A DNA stretch of 64,000 nucleotides, taken from assembly GCF_904846705.1 (NCBI RefSeq), contig NZ_CAJHBS010000018.1, positions 1 to 64,000 on the forward strand. The letters run 5' to 3'. Below the pieces are notes generated by a model, which was not told the origin of the DNA, searched no databases, and saw nothing but the letters and a program-made list of their open reading frames with translations. Below are positions 17,652 to 27,295 of the stretch, piece by piece. The DNA comes from Psychrobacter sp. Pi2-52 (GTDB lineage Bacteria > Pseudomonadota > Gammaproteobacteria > Pseudomonadales > Moraxellaceae). A program made the position numbers and the translations under genes. Within the stretch, counting starts at the first letter, position 1. Every line of letters starts with the position of its first letter.

Positions 17652-18551
17652 CTAGTGGCTGCCTATTAATATCTGTTGCTCGGCATTGGTTTTGGTCAGC
17701 TCTAGATTTTGGATAAATCGACCTTCTACATCGGTAATGGTAATTTTCCAATCATCTATCACGACGCTCTCGCCTTCTAGATCACCAACGAAGCCAAGTG
17801 CTTGCATGACCAGACCGCCCATCGTATCGACATCAGTATCGTCAAAACGGCTACCCAGCTCATCATTACAGTCTTCAATCACCGTAGACGCTTGGACACG
17901 CCATGTGTTTGGCTTTTCTGGATCAGGAACGATGTTGTTGATATCGCTGTCTTCATCAAAGTCATCATGCTCATCGACGATGTCGCCAACGATCTCTTCC
18001 AACAAATCTTCCATGGTGACCACACCACCGAAGTTACCAAACTCATCAACGACAATCGCCATATGTACTTGGGTACGCTGCAATGAGCGTAGCAAGGTAT
18101 CAGAACGAGCCGTCTCACTGATATATAACGGCTGACGCACCAAGTCTCTAAGACGTTTACTGTCAATTTTGTCTTCTTGGTTGCGAACCATATGTACCAA
18201 AATCGGAATTAAGTCTTTTGCCAATAAGATACCGATGACGGCATCATCATCTTGACTGTCAAAAACAGGATAGCGCGAGTGAGTGGTCTCAAGAATGATG
18301 TCCATCACTTCGGCAAGACTGGTGCTCTCGTGCAGGCCAATCACTTGCGGACGCGGTGTCATGATTTCGCGGACTTGTGTCGCAGGCAAATCTAGCACGC
18401 CTTCTAACATATCGACCGTATCAGGCTCTAAAAACTGGCGCGAGTCTTGTACCAGACGAATCAATTCATCACGGGTTTCGGGGGCGGTCGATAGCCAGCG
18501 TTTTAAGCCGCGCATCGACCAACTACTCGGGCTGGGAGTGTCGTCAGACAT
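17652..18551 (-). CDS. corC: CorC/HlyC family CBS-domain protein
   Basis: Cytosolic protein of 299 residues made of two CBS domains (about residues 60-190, beginning with I-M-T-P-R-P-Q-V) and a C-terminal CorC_HlyC domain (about 205-290). The acidic linker D-D-F-D-E-D-S-D is typical. In E. coli the relative (YbeX, CorC) is linked with magnesium or cobalt efflux and with ribosome processing; the exact job is not certain. There is no N-terminal membrane domain, which separates it from the larger YtfL-type proteins. Its neighbour lnt is the usual partner. The start ATG at 18551 has only a distant GAGG, so translation initiation may be weak. Confidence 0.9.
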   Translation of the reverse strand: MSDDTPSPSSWSMRGLKRWLSTAPETRDELIRLVQDSRQFLEPDTVDMLEGVLDLPATQVREIMTPRPQVIGLHESTSLAEVMDIILETTHSRYPVFDSQDDDAVIGILLAKDLIPILVHMVRNQEDKIDSKRLRDLVRQPLYISETARSDTLLRSLQRTQVHMAIVVDEFGNFGGVVTMEDLLEEIVGDIVDEHDDFDEDSDINNIVPDPEKPNTWRVQASTVIEDCNDELGSRFDDTDVDTMGGLVMQALGFVGDLEGESVVIDDWKITITDVEGRFIQNLELTKTNAEQQILIGSH

Positions 18552-18839
18552 GGTGGTGTGATTTAACCTCTTTAGTTAATAAAAATTAGAATAGTATTCA
18601 ATAGAAAAACGAACAATACTCAATAAAAAAACAAGTAGAGCCTAGATGGGGATAAAAGTAGCAAATAAAACAGCTAGTTTGTTATTAATTACTGGATGAA
18701 TAACAAATTTGCTAGTACAAATTAGCTTCACTTTATCGCAAGGCTCACCGACATTCAACGACAAATTCACTCAAATTGTATTGTCAGCGTGTTATAAACT
18801 TTGCTATGGTCAAAGCCTTTATTTATCAAAGCAAACCCT

Positions 18840-20189
18840 ATGTCGCTACGTTCCGTTTTTTCTCGCTTACTCTCGTCGCGTTCACGCAGTCGACTGTCAG
18901 ACAGTCGTGGCTTAGAGAGCCGTGGTTTAGAGAGTCTTGACTTAAAACGCGAAACATCAAAAAACAGCCCATCAGATAGCAATCAGCCAAAGCCTACATG
19001 GCACCAGCGTCTTGTGACTTTTTTAATTGCCGTTACGTTATTGTTATCAGCGCTATGGTTGTTACTCGCGATTTGGTATCAGTATGGCGTCAGCTCAGTA
19101 TTGACTTGGCTTGCGACAATAGTGATTGTAGGCATATTAGCTGCGCTGCTAAGTACGCGTTATTGGGATACTGTCACAAAAATATTGCAAAGTGACTCAT
19201 TGTCTAATAAAAAATCAATCAGCAAAAATACAGCAACCAAACTACTTATCGGCATATATGGCACTGTTTGGCTTGTAGGTTTAGGTTGGTTTTTTTCTAT
19301 CGAACCGAAACAAGATCGAGAATGGATGGCTGAAGTCGACCAGCGAGTCTCCTATGAGCGCGATGCGACTAACCCTGACTTGATTACTTTAACCAATGTT
19401 CGTAACTTTGATTGGCAAACTGAAGAAGACGCCTTTGAACACTGGGATACCCGTACGATTGATTTGTCTAAACTCTCTGGCGTTGATGTGACTAACTCTT
19501 ATTGGATGGGGCCGCTAATAGCTCATACCTTGGTTAGCTTTCGATTCGAAGATGATAGACCACTTGCCTTTTCATTTGAGATACGTAAAGAAGATGGCGA
19601 GTCTTTTTCAGCGCTGGCTGGGTTTTTTCGACGTTATGAGCTGAGCCTGATTGCCGCAGAAGAGCGCGATATTATCTACACTCGCAGCAATGCGCGCGGC
19701 GAGCAGGTTTATCTGTTTCCTATTAGCAATTTGCAACAGCATGAAGTGAGGTCACTGTTTGAGTCTTATCTGACTGCGGCTGATGATTTGAACGATAAAC
19801 CTGCTTGGTACAATACATTGATCAGCAACTGTACCAATATTATCTTTTATATGGCGCGTATCGTTAGTGGCGATCGTTTGCCATGGGATTATCGGATTTG
19901 GGTCTCTGGTTGGTTACCGAACTATCTATACGATGTAGGCATGTTGGATGCGGCGCCAGAAAAGGACAACCAGCCTTGGTCGATGAACACGTGGTATGAG
20001 CGCACTCATATCAACCCAAAAGCAAAAGGCTTTGATAATCAGAATAACCTAAAGTCTAGCGTTAGTAGAGATGAGAACAGCCGTAAATTCTCACAGCAGA
20101 TTCGTCAAGATATTCCGATACCAGCATTGGCTAACTCGCAAGCCAGTGCTGAAGCAAAGGCCAAGTCTACTGCTCAGGCATCTAACTAA
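18840..20189 (+). CDS. DUF4105 membrane protein
   Basis: Integral membrane protein of 449 residues. After a Ser/Arg-rich N-terminal stretch (residues 1-45) come membrane segments near residues 60-80, 85-105 and 130-155, then a periplasmic or soluble DUF4105 domain (about 165-390) with the family features N-T-L-I-S-N-C-T-N, where the Cys is the likely nucleophile, and R-L-P-W-D-Y-R. The family is related to the N-terminal Lnb domain; an NlpC-like Cys hydrolase role has been proposed but is not proved. The ATG at 18840 is preferred over a TTG at 18801. The N-terminus carries a 15-bp tandem repeat. Confidence 0.82.
   Translation: MSLRSVFSRLLSSRSRSRLSDSRGLESRGLESLDLKRETSKNSPSDSNQPKPTWHQRLVTFLIAVTLLLSALWLLLAIWYQYGVSSVLTWLATIVIVGILAALLSTRYWDTVTKILQSDSLSNKKSISKNTATKLLIGIYGTVWLVGLGWFFSIEPKQDREWMAEVDQRVSYERDATNPDLITLTNVRNFDWQTEEDAFEHWDTRTIDLSKLSGVDVTNSYWMGPLIAHTLVSFRFEDDRPLAFSFEIRKEDGESFSALAGFFRRYELSLIAAEERDIIYTRSNARGEQVYLFPISNLQQHEVRSLFESYLTAADDLNDKPAWYNTLISNCTNIIFYMARIVSGDRLPWDYRIWVSGWLPNYLYDVGMLDAAPEKDNQPWSMNTWYERTHINPKAKGFDNQNNLKSSVSRDENSRKFSQQIRQDIPIPALANSQASAEAKAKSTAQASN
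18903..18947 (+). repeat. Three 15-bp in-frame repeats in the DUF4105 gene
   Basis: Units beginning at 18903, 18918 and 18933 read AGTCGTGGCTTAGAG, AGCCGTGGTTTAGAG and a more divergent third. They code for the Ser-Arg-Gly-Leu-Glu type repeats. A perfect 15-bp palindrome (GACTGTC-A-GACAGTC) lies just before the first unit. Confidence 0.8.
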
Positions 20190-20196
20190 CTGTAGA

Positions 20197-20814
20197 TTAA
20201 GGATTAACCCAGTTAACCACCCGCGTTTCCATTTCTTCATCAGACATACCGATTTCCGTGACACAGCGACCAGCGACGCCTACGTTGGCCGCTCGCATTT
20301 GTTGTTGTGTCACCACCGCATCTCCAGTCAATAATAAATGCCAACTTGGTAAGCCCTGTCCTTTATATAAACGCTTATAAGCGCAGTGCGATGGTAGCCA
20401 CATCATCTTGGGCAAGTTGTCCATAGTCAGCTGAATACAGTCTGGCACATGCTCTTGACGCGTTGCATAGTGACTGCAATATCCTGTCGCACAGTCCATC
20501 AACTGGCAGGTGACATCGGTATATTCGACCAGCTCCTCATCCACATTGCCGCTTTCATCTTCATCGATATACTTAATCAAGCAGCAACTGCCGCAACCAT
20601 CGCACAGCGCTTCCCACTCGCTATGGTTTAGTTCTGTTAACGCAAATCGCGACCAAAACTGCGGACGTAGTGACTCAGACTTAGAACTAGTATTAGAATC
20701 GACATCGGTACTATCAGGGAACAAACTCACCGATTGCGCAGGCTTGGCCGCCGCATCGAGACCTGAGTTCAAGTCTGATTGGTCATTATTTTTATTTAAC
20801 AAATTTATAGTCAT
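20197..20814 (-). CDS. YcgN family cysteine-cluster protein (UPF0260)
   Basis: Soluble 205-residue protein with a polar N-terminal 60 residues and a cysteine-rich core. The core opens with C-D-G-C-G-S-C-C near residue 85 and continues with a series of Cys in C-Q-L-M-D-C, Y-C-S-H-Y-A-T-R and D-C-I-Q-L, then late G-R-C-V. This arrangement is that of the YkgJ/YcgN group, presumed to bind an iron-sulfur or zinc centre; function is not known. It ends 8 bp after the convergent DUF4105 gene stops. No strong ribosome binding site precedes the ATG at 20814. Confidence 0.88.
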   Translation of the reverse strand: MTINLLNKNNDQSDLNSGLDAAAKPAQSVSLFPDSTDVDSNTSSKSESLRPQFWSRFALTELNHSEWEALCDGCGSCCLIKYIDEDESGNVDEELVEYTDVTCQLMDCATGYCSHYATRQEHVPDCIQLTMDNLPKMMWLPSHCAYKRLYKGQGLPSWHLLLTGDAVVTQQQMRAANVGVAGRCVTEIGMSDEEMETRVVNWVNP

Positions 20815-20959
20815 AAAGTCGCAGTAGCATTTTGATAAAGAGCGTTACAGTATTATAGCTGTTTTTGCTAGACATGGGCGTTAAGGTAGTACGAGTTAGA
20901 AAAACGAACCATCACAATGACGAATAATTAAAACTCACAACATAAAAAAGGACAATAAT

Positions 20960-21697
20960 ATGTCAATTAAGACTTTCGAATTAATCAGTACTACCGAAAA
21001 CGGTGTAGAGCTTATCAGTTATGTAGCACTCCCAGAAAACGCTTCAGATGAAAATCCAGCAGCAGGTATCTTGGTTGCACCAGAATGGTGGGGCGTGGTC
21101 GATCATCCAAAATCAGTGGCTGAGCGTTTGGCAGAAGCGGGCTATGCAGCAGTTGCTATGGACGTTTACGGTGAAGGCAAACTAACCACCGATGCAGCAA
21201 TGGCAAACATGTGGATGGAGCAAGTACTGGCCGATCAAGACATGCTAATGGCACGCTGCCGCTTAATCCTTAATGACTTCAGCGATCAGTTATCAGTCGA
21301 TGGTGACAATTTAGGCGCAATCGGTTACTGCTTCGGCGGTAAAGTCGTCCTAGATATGGCTCGCGAAGGCATGCCACTAAAAGCGGTTGCTACGTTCCAT
21401 GGTAACCCATCGCCAAAACAGCCAGCAGACAAAAACTTTGCAGCAAAAGTGTTGGTCGCTCATGGCCGTGATGACTCAATGGTATCAATGGATGCTATCG
21501 AAGGTCTAAAATCAGAGCTAGACGCAGCCGATGTTGATTACACTATCGACGTTTATGACAACGCTAAGCATGGCTTTACCAATCCGCATGCTGATGAGCG
21601 CGCAGCCAAAAATGAAGTAGATCTTGGCTATAACGAAGCCGCTGCTAAGCAAAGCTGGGAAAATATGCTTGAGTTTATGAAAGCCAATCTAGCATAA
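20960..21697 (+). CDS. Dienelactone hydrolase family protein
   Basis: Alpha/beta hydrolase of 245 residues resembling carboxymethylenebutenolidase. The nucleophile is Cys124 in G-Y-C-F-G-G rather than Ser, the acid is in A-H-G-R-D-D and the His in N-A-K-H-G-F, so the Cys-Asp-His triad is complete. Members hydrolyse dienelactone in aromatic breakdown or act on other esters; with no catechol-pathway genes nearby the natural substrate is open. AAAAAGGAC lies before the ATG at 20960. A strong terminator at 21724 ends the single-gene unit. Confidence 0.9.
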   Translation: MSIKTFELISTTENGVELISYVALPENASDENPAAGILVAPEWWGVVDHPKSVAERLAEAGYAAVAMDVYGEGKLTTDAAMANMWMEQVLADQDMLMARCRLILNDFSDQLSVDGDNLGAIGYCFGGKVVLDMAREGMPLKAVATFHGNPSPKQPADKNFAAKVLVAHGRDDSMVSMDAIEGLKSELDAADVDYTIDVYDNAKHGFTNPHADERAAKNEVDLGYNEAAAKQSWENMLEFMKANLA

Positions 21698-21723
21698 GAA
21701 ACGATTTGATATAAAGATCATCA

Positions 21724-21756
21724 AAAAGGGTAGCTTAATTATTAAGCTACCCTTTT
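21724..21756. terminator. Terminator after the dienelactone hydrolase gene
   Basis: AAAAGGGTAGCTTAA (21724-21738) and TTAAGCTACCCTTTT (21742-21756) are perfect complements around a three-base loop, giving a 15-pair stem with a T tract on either strand. Confidence 0.92.
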
Positions 21757-21860
21757 ATTTTGAGTGTCATTTTAGCATTTGTCTTTTAGATGAGTAATCA
21801 GAGTAGTCTTGTACTTCTTATCAAATCACGTCATTATCACTTTACTATAAACTGGATTGA

Positions 21861-24800
21861 GTGACGAAGATGTTGTATCTAATGGTGACCCAGTTGGGCT
21901 GGCTGGCTTTTACGATTTTATTGATCGTGGTGGTCGCGTTGTATACTAGGATAGCTCGAAAAATCGAGCATCTACGCCGTGATGTGACGAAACTGCAAGC
22001 TGAGCTTGAGCAGCAAAGACAGCGTAGTATGACGTCTCCGTCTGCACCTTTCGTCGATGGAAGCAATTACGCACGCAATACTACTACTGACGATCATGAT
22101 CTTAAAAACAATGTTCCTAAAGACAGTGACGCTAAAGACCATAATGATAAAGAAATAGCTTTTGACTCACAACACTCTTCTCCAGATAATCAGCTGCCTG
22201 TATCACCACCACCGCTTCCTACCGTTGCTTCAAACTCAACCATACATGCAGCATCAAATATCTATGACGATAAATCTATAGACAATAATGCCTCGATAAA
22301 TACGCAAAACACAGTGCCTACCGCACCGATTGAGCCAGATGAACGCTCACTACCTATCGTTACCTCGCTCATTCATTCAATCAAAAACTGGTTTTTCGGT
22401 GGAAATTTAGTCGTGCGAGTCGGCGTACTGGTGCTGTTGGTAGGTGTAGTGCTCTTGCTTCGCTTATTAAGCGAATATATCGAGATTTCGATTGCCACGA
22501 AGTTGATAGCAGTTGGCGTTACAGGGTTAGCATTGGCAGCACTTGGGTTAAAGCTGACGGCAAAACGATTTTCATATGGGATCACGCTACAAGGTGCAGG
22601 TTTAGCAATTGCGTATCTAAGTACCTTTTTTGCTTACAGTGTTTATGAAATCATTTCTAGTATCCCAAGCTTTATTGGGCTTGGGTTATTGTCTGCCATT
22701 ACTATTGCTCTCGCCGTCCGTCAGAACGCCTTCCCTTTGGCATTACTGGCATTATCGGGTGGATTTTTTGCACCGATTTTGACCAGTGAAGATACTGGCA
22801 ACTTGGTTACCTTATTCAGCTACTACCTACTATTAAACGTCACCATTGCCGTCATTGCTCACTATCGACCGTGGAAAATATTGAATCTATTCGGTGTGAC
22901 TGTGACATTTGGCTTGGCATACTATTGGGGTATCAGCGAAAACCTGAGCGCCGTCATTGAAACGCAGCGCTGGGCATTGGTAGCATTAGTAACCTTACAC
23001 TGGCTGCTTTACTTGTTTGTCGTCATTCGTTATGCCCAGCAAATCATCACCTATAATGCGCTAAACGAGAAAAAACTCAGTCATGCTGATAATACAGATG
23101 ATACAAAGCACTTAGACAAAGCCCATATAGGCAGCTCCTATGTATTCCCTATTGATACGGGTTTACTGTTTTCAGTACCACTACTGGCCTTTGGCTTATT
23201 TTCTGCCTTATTAAACGACATCTCTAACGCCCTTACGATTACCAGTGCCATTTTGGCTGCGGTTTATCTTGGGGTGGGTTGGCTGTTCATCCAGCGCAGT
23301 AGACGCTATGCTTTAATCACCGAAGGGATGCTGGCGTTGGGATTAGGATTTTTTGCGCTCGTTATTCCGCTAGCGCTAGATGCTAAATGGATTGCTTTTG
23401 GTTGGTCCGTACAAGGGTTGGCGCTAGTATGGTTTGGCAGGCGTTCGCTGCGGTCTTGGTCGGTGTTATTCGGATTACTATTACAGCTCGTCAGTATTGG
23501 TATGCTAGTGATGACAGCGATATTCTCTATCGAAGACTATCCCGTTTTAGCCTTTAGTATTTCAGCGCTCAGTTATCTAGCTACCGTCTTTATATTACGC
23601 GCTAGCAACTCCCCTGCTGCGCTGATTAATAGCTTAGATAGCAGTAACAACCTCAATAACCTTAACAATAAAAGCGCTACAAAATCCTCGGTCATACAAT
23701 CTCAATCCTCAGTCATACAATCACAAACATTGGACGGTACATCAGATACATTGACCAGCTATGCGCGTGCGCTGGGAGTCAGTACGCAAGCTGCACAGCA
23801 ATGGCTGACATCTATCAATAGTCAGAGCCGCGTATTCAAATTCGTTTGGCATAGCCCTAGATTCATCAAATTTTTGACATTGACCGCGATAGCTTGGATG
23901 CTACAAGTACTGATGCTTGATTTGCATCATTGGTTTGATATCTGGCAATCAAGCACGACGGTAATTGCACTAGCAGCACTCATCAGCTTGATCGCTTATT
24001 GGGTCATCAATCGCTATCGTCCGTGGGCGGAAATTAGACAGCTTAGTCATGGGTTATTAGCCTTGTTCTACTTCATGCTAATACTGCAACTGCCACAAAA
24101 GTTTGAGCAGAATTTAACATGGGCAACAGCGGAATGGTTGGTGTTTGTAGGCTTAATAATCGGATGGTTGGTCATGGGTCAGCTATGGCTAAAAACATGG
24201 TCTGATACATGGTCTGATAATAACAATCCATCACGCCACACTGATGCAAGCTGGCTAGGTACGGGTATCTTACTTATTGCTGCTGCAGCGCATTACGGCC
24301 TACCAGACTCTGATGGCGTGATGGCTTTCTTGTTTTCAGCAGTACTCATATTATTTGGGTTATGGTTCAATCATCGTTATCTCAGACAAAATGCAGAAAA
24401 TACATCAACCAATCCAGTTTCAAAACAAGGTCTGCTGTACTGGTTTGATTGGCAACAAGCATTATTAGGATGCGCTGCCATTTTTGCTCCCATTGCTTTA
24501 CTGTGGGTTGTTCTTACCAATTGGTCTTATGACGGTATGATTTGGGGAATGTCTTATTTTCCATTATTCAACCTATACGACATCACATCGTGGCTGACAC
24601 TATCGGTTGGTTTTAGTCTGTATTACATCAGCCAACGTCGCCACAATGAAACCGTTATAGAATCGGGTGCAACTGCCAAATCTAAGCACGTATTCAACGC
24701 TGAAAGTCTGTTAATTGTATTGGGGCTGATCAGCTTTTGGTTAATCTCCAGCATGTTGGTCAGAACGCTACACGCCTTTATTGGCACGCCACTTTGGAAT

Positions 24801-25103
24801 GACTATCAAGGCGGTGCATGGCAGAGCGAACAAGTACAAACTGGACTGACAATTTTATGGACGCTCTTAGCCTTGGTCGCCACTATCCTTGCCAGCCGCT
24901 ATTGGCAGCGCGCGCTTTGGTTTATGGGTATTGGATTATTAGGTATTGTCGTTCTCAAGCTGGTCTTGGTAGATTTGTCACAGACTGAGGCAATTTGGCG
25001 AGTGATATCCTTCCTTGGCGCAGGCAGTTTAATACTATTAATTGGCTATCTCGCCCCATTACCACCAGCGCACGAGGAAACAGAAAACCAAAATCAAGCA
25101 TAG
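21861..25103 (+). CDS. DUF2339 multi-spanning membrane protein
   Basis: Very large inner-membrane protein of 1080 residues with about 25-30 hydrophobic segments, matching the DUF2339 family. One N-terminal helix (residues 5-28) is followed by a coiled coil (I-E-H-L-R-R-D-V-T-K), then a 120-residue polar linker and the helices. A second polar insertion near residues 590-640 breaks the middle of the membrane domain. The core motif V-R-V-G-V-L-V-L-L-V-G-V-V is near residue 187. Function is unknown; families of this kind are guessed to act in envelope polymer handling, without proof. The start could be GTG 21861 or ATG 21870, three codons apart. It stands alone. Confidence 0.88.
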   Translation: MTKMLYLMVTQLGWLAFTILLIVVVALYTRIARKIEHLRRDVTKLQAELEQQRQRSMTSPSAPFVDGSNYARNTTTDDHDLKNNVPKDSDAKDHNDKEIAFDSQHSSPDNQLPVSPPPLPTVASNSTIHAASNIYDDKSIDNNASINTQNTVPTAPIEPDERSLPIVTSLIHSIKNWFFGGNLVVRVGVLVLLVGVVLLLRLLSEYIEISIATKLIAVGVTGLALAALGLKLTAKRFSYGITLQGAGLAIAYLSTFFAYSVYEIISSIPSFIGLGLLSAITIALAVRQNAFPLALLALSGGFFAPILTSEDTGNLVTLFSYYLLLNVTIAVIAHYRPWKILNLFGVTVTFGLAYYWGISENLSAVIETQRWALVALVTLHWLLYLFVVIRYAQQIITYNALNEKKLSHADNTDDTKHLDKAHIGSSYVFPIDTGLLFSVPLLAFGLFSALLNDISNALTITSAILAAVYLGVGWLFIQRSRRYALITEGMLALGLGFFALVIPLALDAKWIAFGWSVQGLALVWFGRRSLRSWSVLFGLLLQLVSIGMLVMTAIFSIEDYPVLAFSISALSYLATVFILRASNSPAALINSLDSSNNLNNLNNKSATKSSVIQSQSSVIQSQTLDGTSDTLTSYARALGVSTQAAQQWLTSINSQSRVFKFVWHSPRFIKFLTLTAIAWMLQVLMLDLHHWFDIWQSSTTVIALAALISLIAYWVINRYRPWAEIRQLSHGLLALFYFMLILQLPQKFEQNLTWATAEWLVFVGLIIGWLVMGQLWLKTWSDTWSDNNNPSRHTDASWLGTGILLIAAAAHYGLPDSDGVMAFLFSAVLILFGLWFNHRYLRQNAENTSTNPVSKQGLLYWFDWQQALLGCAAIFAPIALLWVVLTNWSYDGMIWGMSYFPLFNLYDITSWLTLSVGFSLYYISQRRHNETVIESGATAKSKHVFNAESLLIVLGLISFWLISSMLVRTLHAFIGTPLWNDYQGGAWQSEQVQTGLTILWTLLALVATILASRYWQRALWFMGIGLLGIVVLKLVLVDLSQTEAIWRVISFLGAGSLILLIGYLAPLPPAHEETENQNQA
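23685..23726 (+). repeat. 21-bp tandem duplication in DUF2339 linker
   Basis: Two copies of a 21-bp unit (starting TCCTCGGTCATACAATCTCAA at 23685 and again at 23706 with three differences) encode the S-S-V-I-Q-S-Q repeat in the polar insertion of the DUF2339 protein. Confidence 0.85.
24195..24218 (+). repeat. 12-bp tandem duplication in DUF2339 gene
   Basis: ACATGGTCTGAT occurs twice in a row, at 24195-24206 and 24207-24218, and encodes a repeated T-W-S-D motif in a loop of the membrane protein. Confidence 0.85.
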
Positions 25104-25228
25104 CGATAGATTTGGTCGAGTGAAATTGTCCCGTGAGCAAGGTGGTTCTGTAGTAAACTGGACACCATTAGAAAGTAAACGTTGATTGTTTTACTTTTAG
25201 CATTTTTTATAAAAGGTTATGAAAGCAG

Positions 25229-26185
25229 ATGGATAAGAGAGCAAGTATTCAGTGGTTCCCTGGGCATATGAACAAAGCCCGTAACGAAATCAAAGAAGTC
25301 ATGCCGCAGATGGATTTGGTCATCGAGGTCATCGATGCGCGGATTCCATATAGTAGTGAAAACCCAATGGTCGCAGCACTGCGCGGCGAAAAACCTGTTA
25401 TCAAAATCCTGAACAAAGCTGACCTTGCCGATCCCGAATTAACTCAAGCATGGATGGATTATCTCGAGCAGCAAGATGGGGTCAAAGCCATTGCGTGCGA
25501 TACTGAAAAAGCCAATGATGTAAAACGTATTATCGCTATCTGTAAGCATCTCGTACCCAATAAAGTCGGGACTGGTCGCCAAATCAAAGCGATGATTATG
25601 GGTATTCCAAACGTTGGTAAATCAACGCTGATCAATACGCTAGCAGGACGCGCTGTGGCGAAGACAGGCGATGAGCCAGCCGTGACCAAGTCACAACAAC
25701 TGATTAAGCTCGACGATGACATCATGCTTTATGACACACCTGGTATGCTATGGCCAAAAGTTGAAAACGAAAACTCTGGTTATCGTTTGGCAGCGACAGG
25801 CGGTATTCGTGATACGGCTTTTGATTTCGCTGATGTGGCAAGCTATACCGCTGAGTACTTGATGCAAGCCTATCCTGAGCTGCTAAAAACTCGCTACAAA
25901 ATTGAAGAGCTACCGAGGACTGACTGGGAGTTTTTTGAAGTGGCTGGACGTAATCGCGGCTGTGTACGCGCGGGCAATAAAGTCGATACTTACCGCATGT
26001 CTGAGATTCTCGTGAATGAATTACGTAGCGCTAAAATTGGGCGTATTACGCTTGAGACGCCAGCTATGACTGAGGCTGAAGAAGTCGTCGTCGCTGAGCA
26101 ACGTCTGGCTGCTGAAGAGAAAAGAATTGCTAAAGAAGAAGAAAAGCGCTTACGTCGATTAAAAGCGCGGAAGAATCGTAAATAA
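25229..26185 (+). CDS. ylqF: Ribosome biogenesis GTPase YlqF (RbgA)
   Basis: Circularly permuted GTPase of 318 residues that helps mature the 50S subunit. The order of motifs shows the permutation: G4 N-K-A-D near residue 61, then G1 G-I-P-N-V-G-K-S with Lys131, then G3 D-T-P-G. The opening W-F-P-G-H-M-N-K-A is the YlqF signature. The last 40 residues are a highly charged Glu/Arg/Lys helix. The GIY-YIG gene begins 24 bp downstream and mutY lies beyond, all on the same strand. The out-of-frame ATG at 25219 is not used. Confidence 0.93.
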   Translation: MDKRASIQWFPGHMNKARNEIKEVMPQMDLVIEVIDARIPYSSENPMVAALRGEKPVIKILNKADLADPELTQAWMDYLEQQDGVKAIACDTEKANDVKRIIAICKHLVPNKVGTGRQIKAMIMGIPNVGKSTLINTLAGRAVAKTGDEPAVTKSQQLIKLDDDIMLYDTPGMLWPKVENENSGYRLAATGGIRDTAFDFADVASYTAEYLMQAYPELLKTRYKIEELPRTDWEFFEVAGRNRGCVRAGNKVDTYRMSEILVNELRSAKIGRITLETPAMTEAEEVVVAEQRLAAEEKRIAKEEEKRLRRLKARKNRK

Positions 26186-26209
26186 ATTGCATAAAGAATA
26201 TTGGCTACT

Positions 26210-27148
26210 ATGAATCCGTTAATACCCTCTGCTAAAACCATTCAGATTTATCTGCCAAAAGGTAACCCTCGTGGGTTGCGTTTGGCAGAGATGACTACGC
26301 GCACAGTAAGATTGATTGAAATCCCCCGTATCCACATTGACGATTTTTTTGCGATGCCCGATGCCAATCAAGTTGGTTTGTATTTTTTGATTGGTGATAC
26401 CGATAGTGTAGAGAAGCCGTTACTTTATGTTGGACAAACTGGCGATCTTAAAAGACGTCTTAACCAACACGATGACAAAGACTTCTGGACACGGGCTTTT
26501 GTCATGCTTTCGACCAATAACTCTATGACACAAACCCATGCGCTATATATGGAACATAAGGCTATCGCAACTGCCATTGAGGTGGGACGTTACGAACTAA
26601 AAAATGGAAATAATGGTAATAAACCGCATACACCTGACCCATTAAAGGCTGATTGCGAGGAATTATTCCACACTCTTGATGTTTTACTATCCACTTTAGG
26701 ACAGCCTATTTTCGAGTCCTTGGCTATTCATGATAGCCTTTATAGCAACGAGACTTATAAAAGCAAATCGACTGATTCCACCATTGCTAAAGTTACTCAA
26801 ATAATCGATGAAGCTCCAACGAAAACTATTCCAGCTCTGTTTTACTATAAGGTAAAAGATGGTGATGCTAAAGGATACTATGACGACGATGGCTTTGTAA
26901 TATTAGCAGGCTCTTTAATACGCCAAACACAAACGTCATCAGCTCCACCATTCGTGACTAAATTAAAAGAGAGTCTGCTCAGTAGCGGCAAACTCGTAGC
27001 CGTAAACGATAAAAGCTATAAACTCATTGAAAACCATTTATTTAAGACACCCAGTGGAGCTAGCGCACTAGTATCAGGACGTTCGACCAACGGATGGATT
27101 GAGTGGAAAAATGAATTGGGTGAGACTTTAGACAGTGTCTATCGATAA
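26210..27148 (+). CDS. GIY-YIG nuclease and DUF4357 protein
   Basis: Soluble protein of 312 residues. The first half is a GIY-YIG domain: V-G-L-Y-F-L-I-G is the GIY strand, L-L-Y-V-G-Q-T-G the YIG strand, and L-K-R-R-L-N-Q-H carries the catalytic Arg and His neighbourhood, with a Glu in M-E-H-K-A-I-A. The last 110 residues match DUF4357, with G-Y-Y-D-D-D-G-F-V-I-L-A-G-S and the closing G-R-S-T-N-G-W-I-E-W. GIY-YIG plus DUF4357 proteins are common accessory genes whose target is mostly unknown. The ATG at 26210 is preferred over TTG 26201. It sits between ylqF and mutY, 24 bp after ylqF. Confidence 0.87.
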   Translation: MNPLIPSAKTIQIYLPKGNPRGLRLAEMTTRTVRLIEIPRIHIDDFFAMPDANQVGLYFLIGDTDSVEKPLLYVGQTGDLKRRLNQHDDKDFWTRAFVMLSTNNSMTQTHALYMEHKAIATAIEVGRYELKNGNNGNKPHTPDPLKADCEELFHTLDVLLSTLGQPIFESLAIHDSLYSNETYKSKSTDSTIAKVTQIIDEAPTKTIPALFYYKVKDGDAKGYYDDDGFVILAGSLIRQTQTSSAPPFVTKLKESLLSSGKLVAVNDKSYKLIENHLFKTPSGASALVSGRSTNGWIEWKNELGETLDSVYR

Positions 27149-27295
27149 ACTCTTACTTCTCTATAGTGATACTATCTATCCCCTTTATTTATAAACAATT
27201 AAGCCTCATATATTGTTAAATAGTTTTATCTATTTACCTTTTTGCCTAACAACTACAAACTCTATATATCCCTGTTCAACTTACAAGGAATGCTT

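Noticed and set aside
18801..18839. TTG start for DUF4105 gene
   Set aside because: No ribosome binding site; the ATG 13 codons later is more likely.
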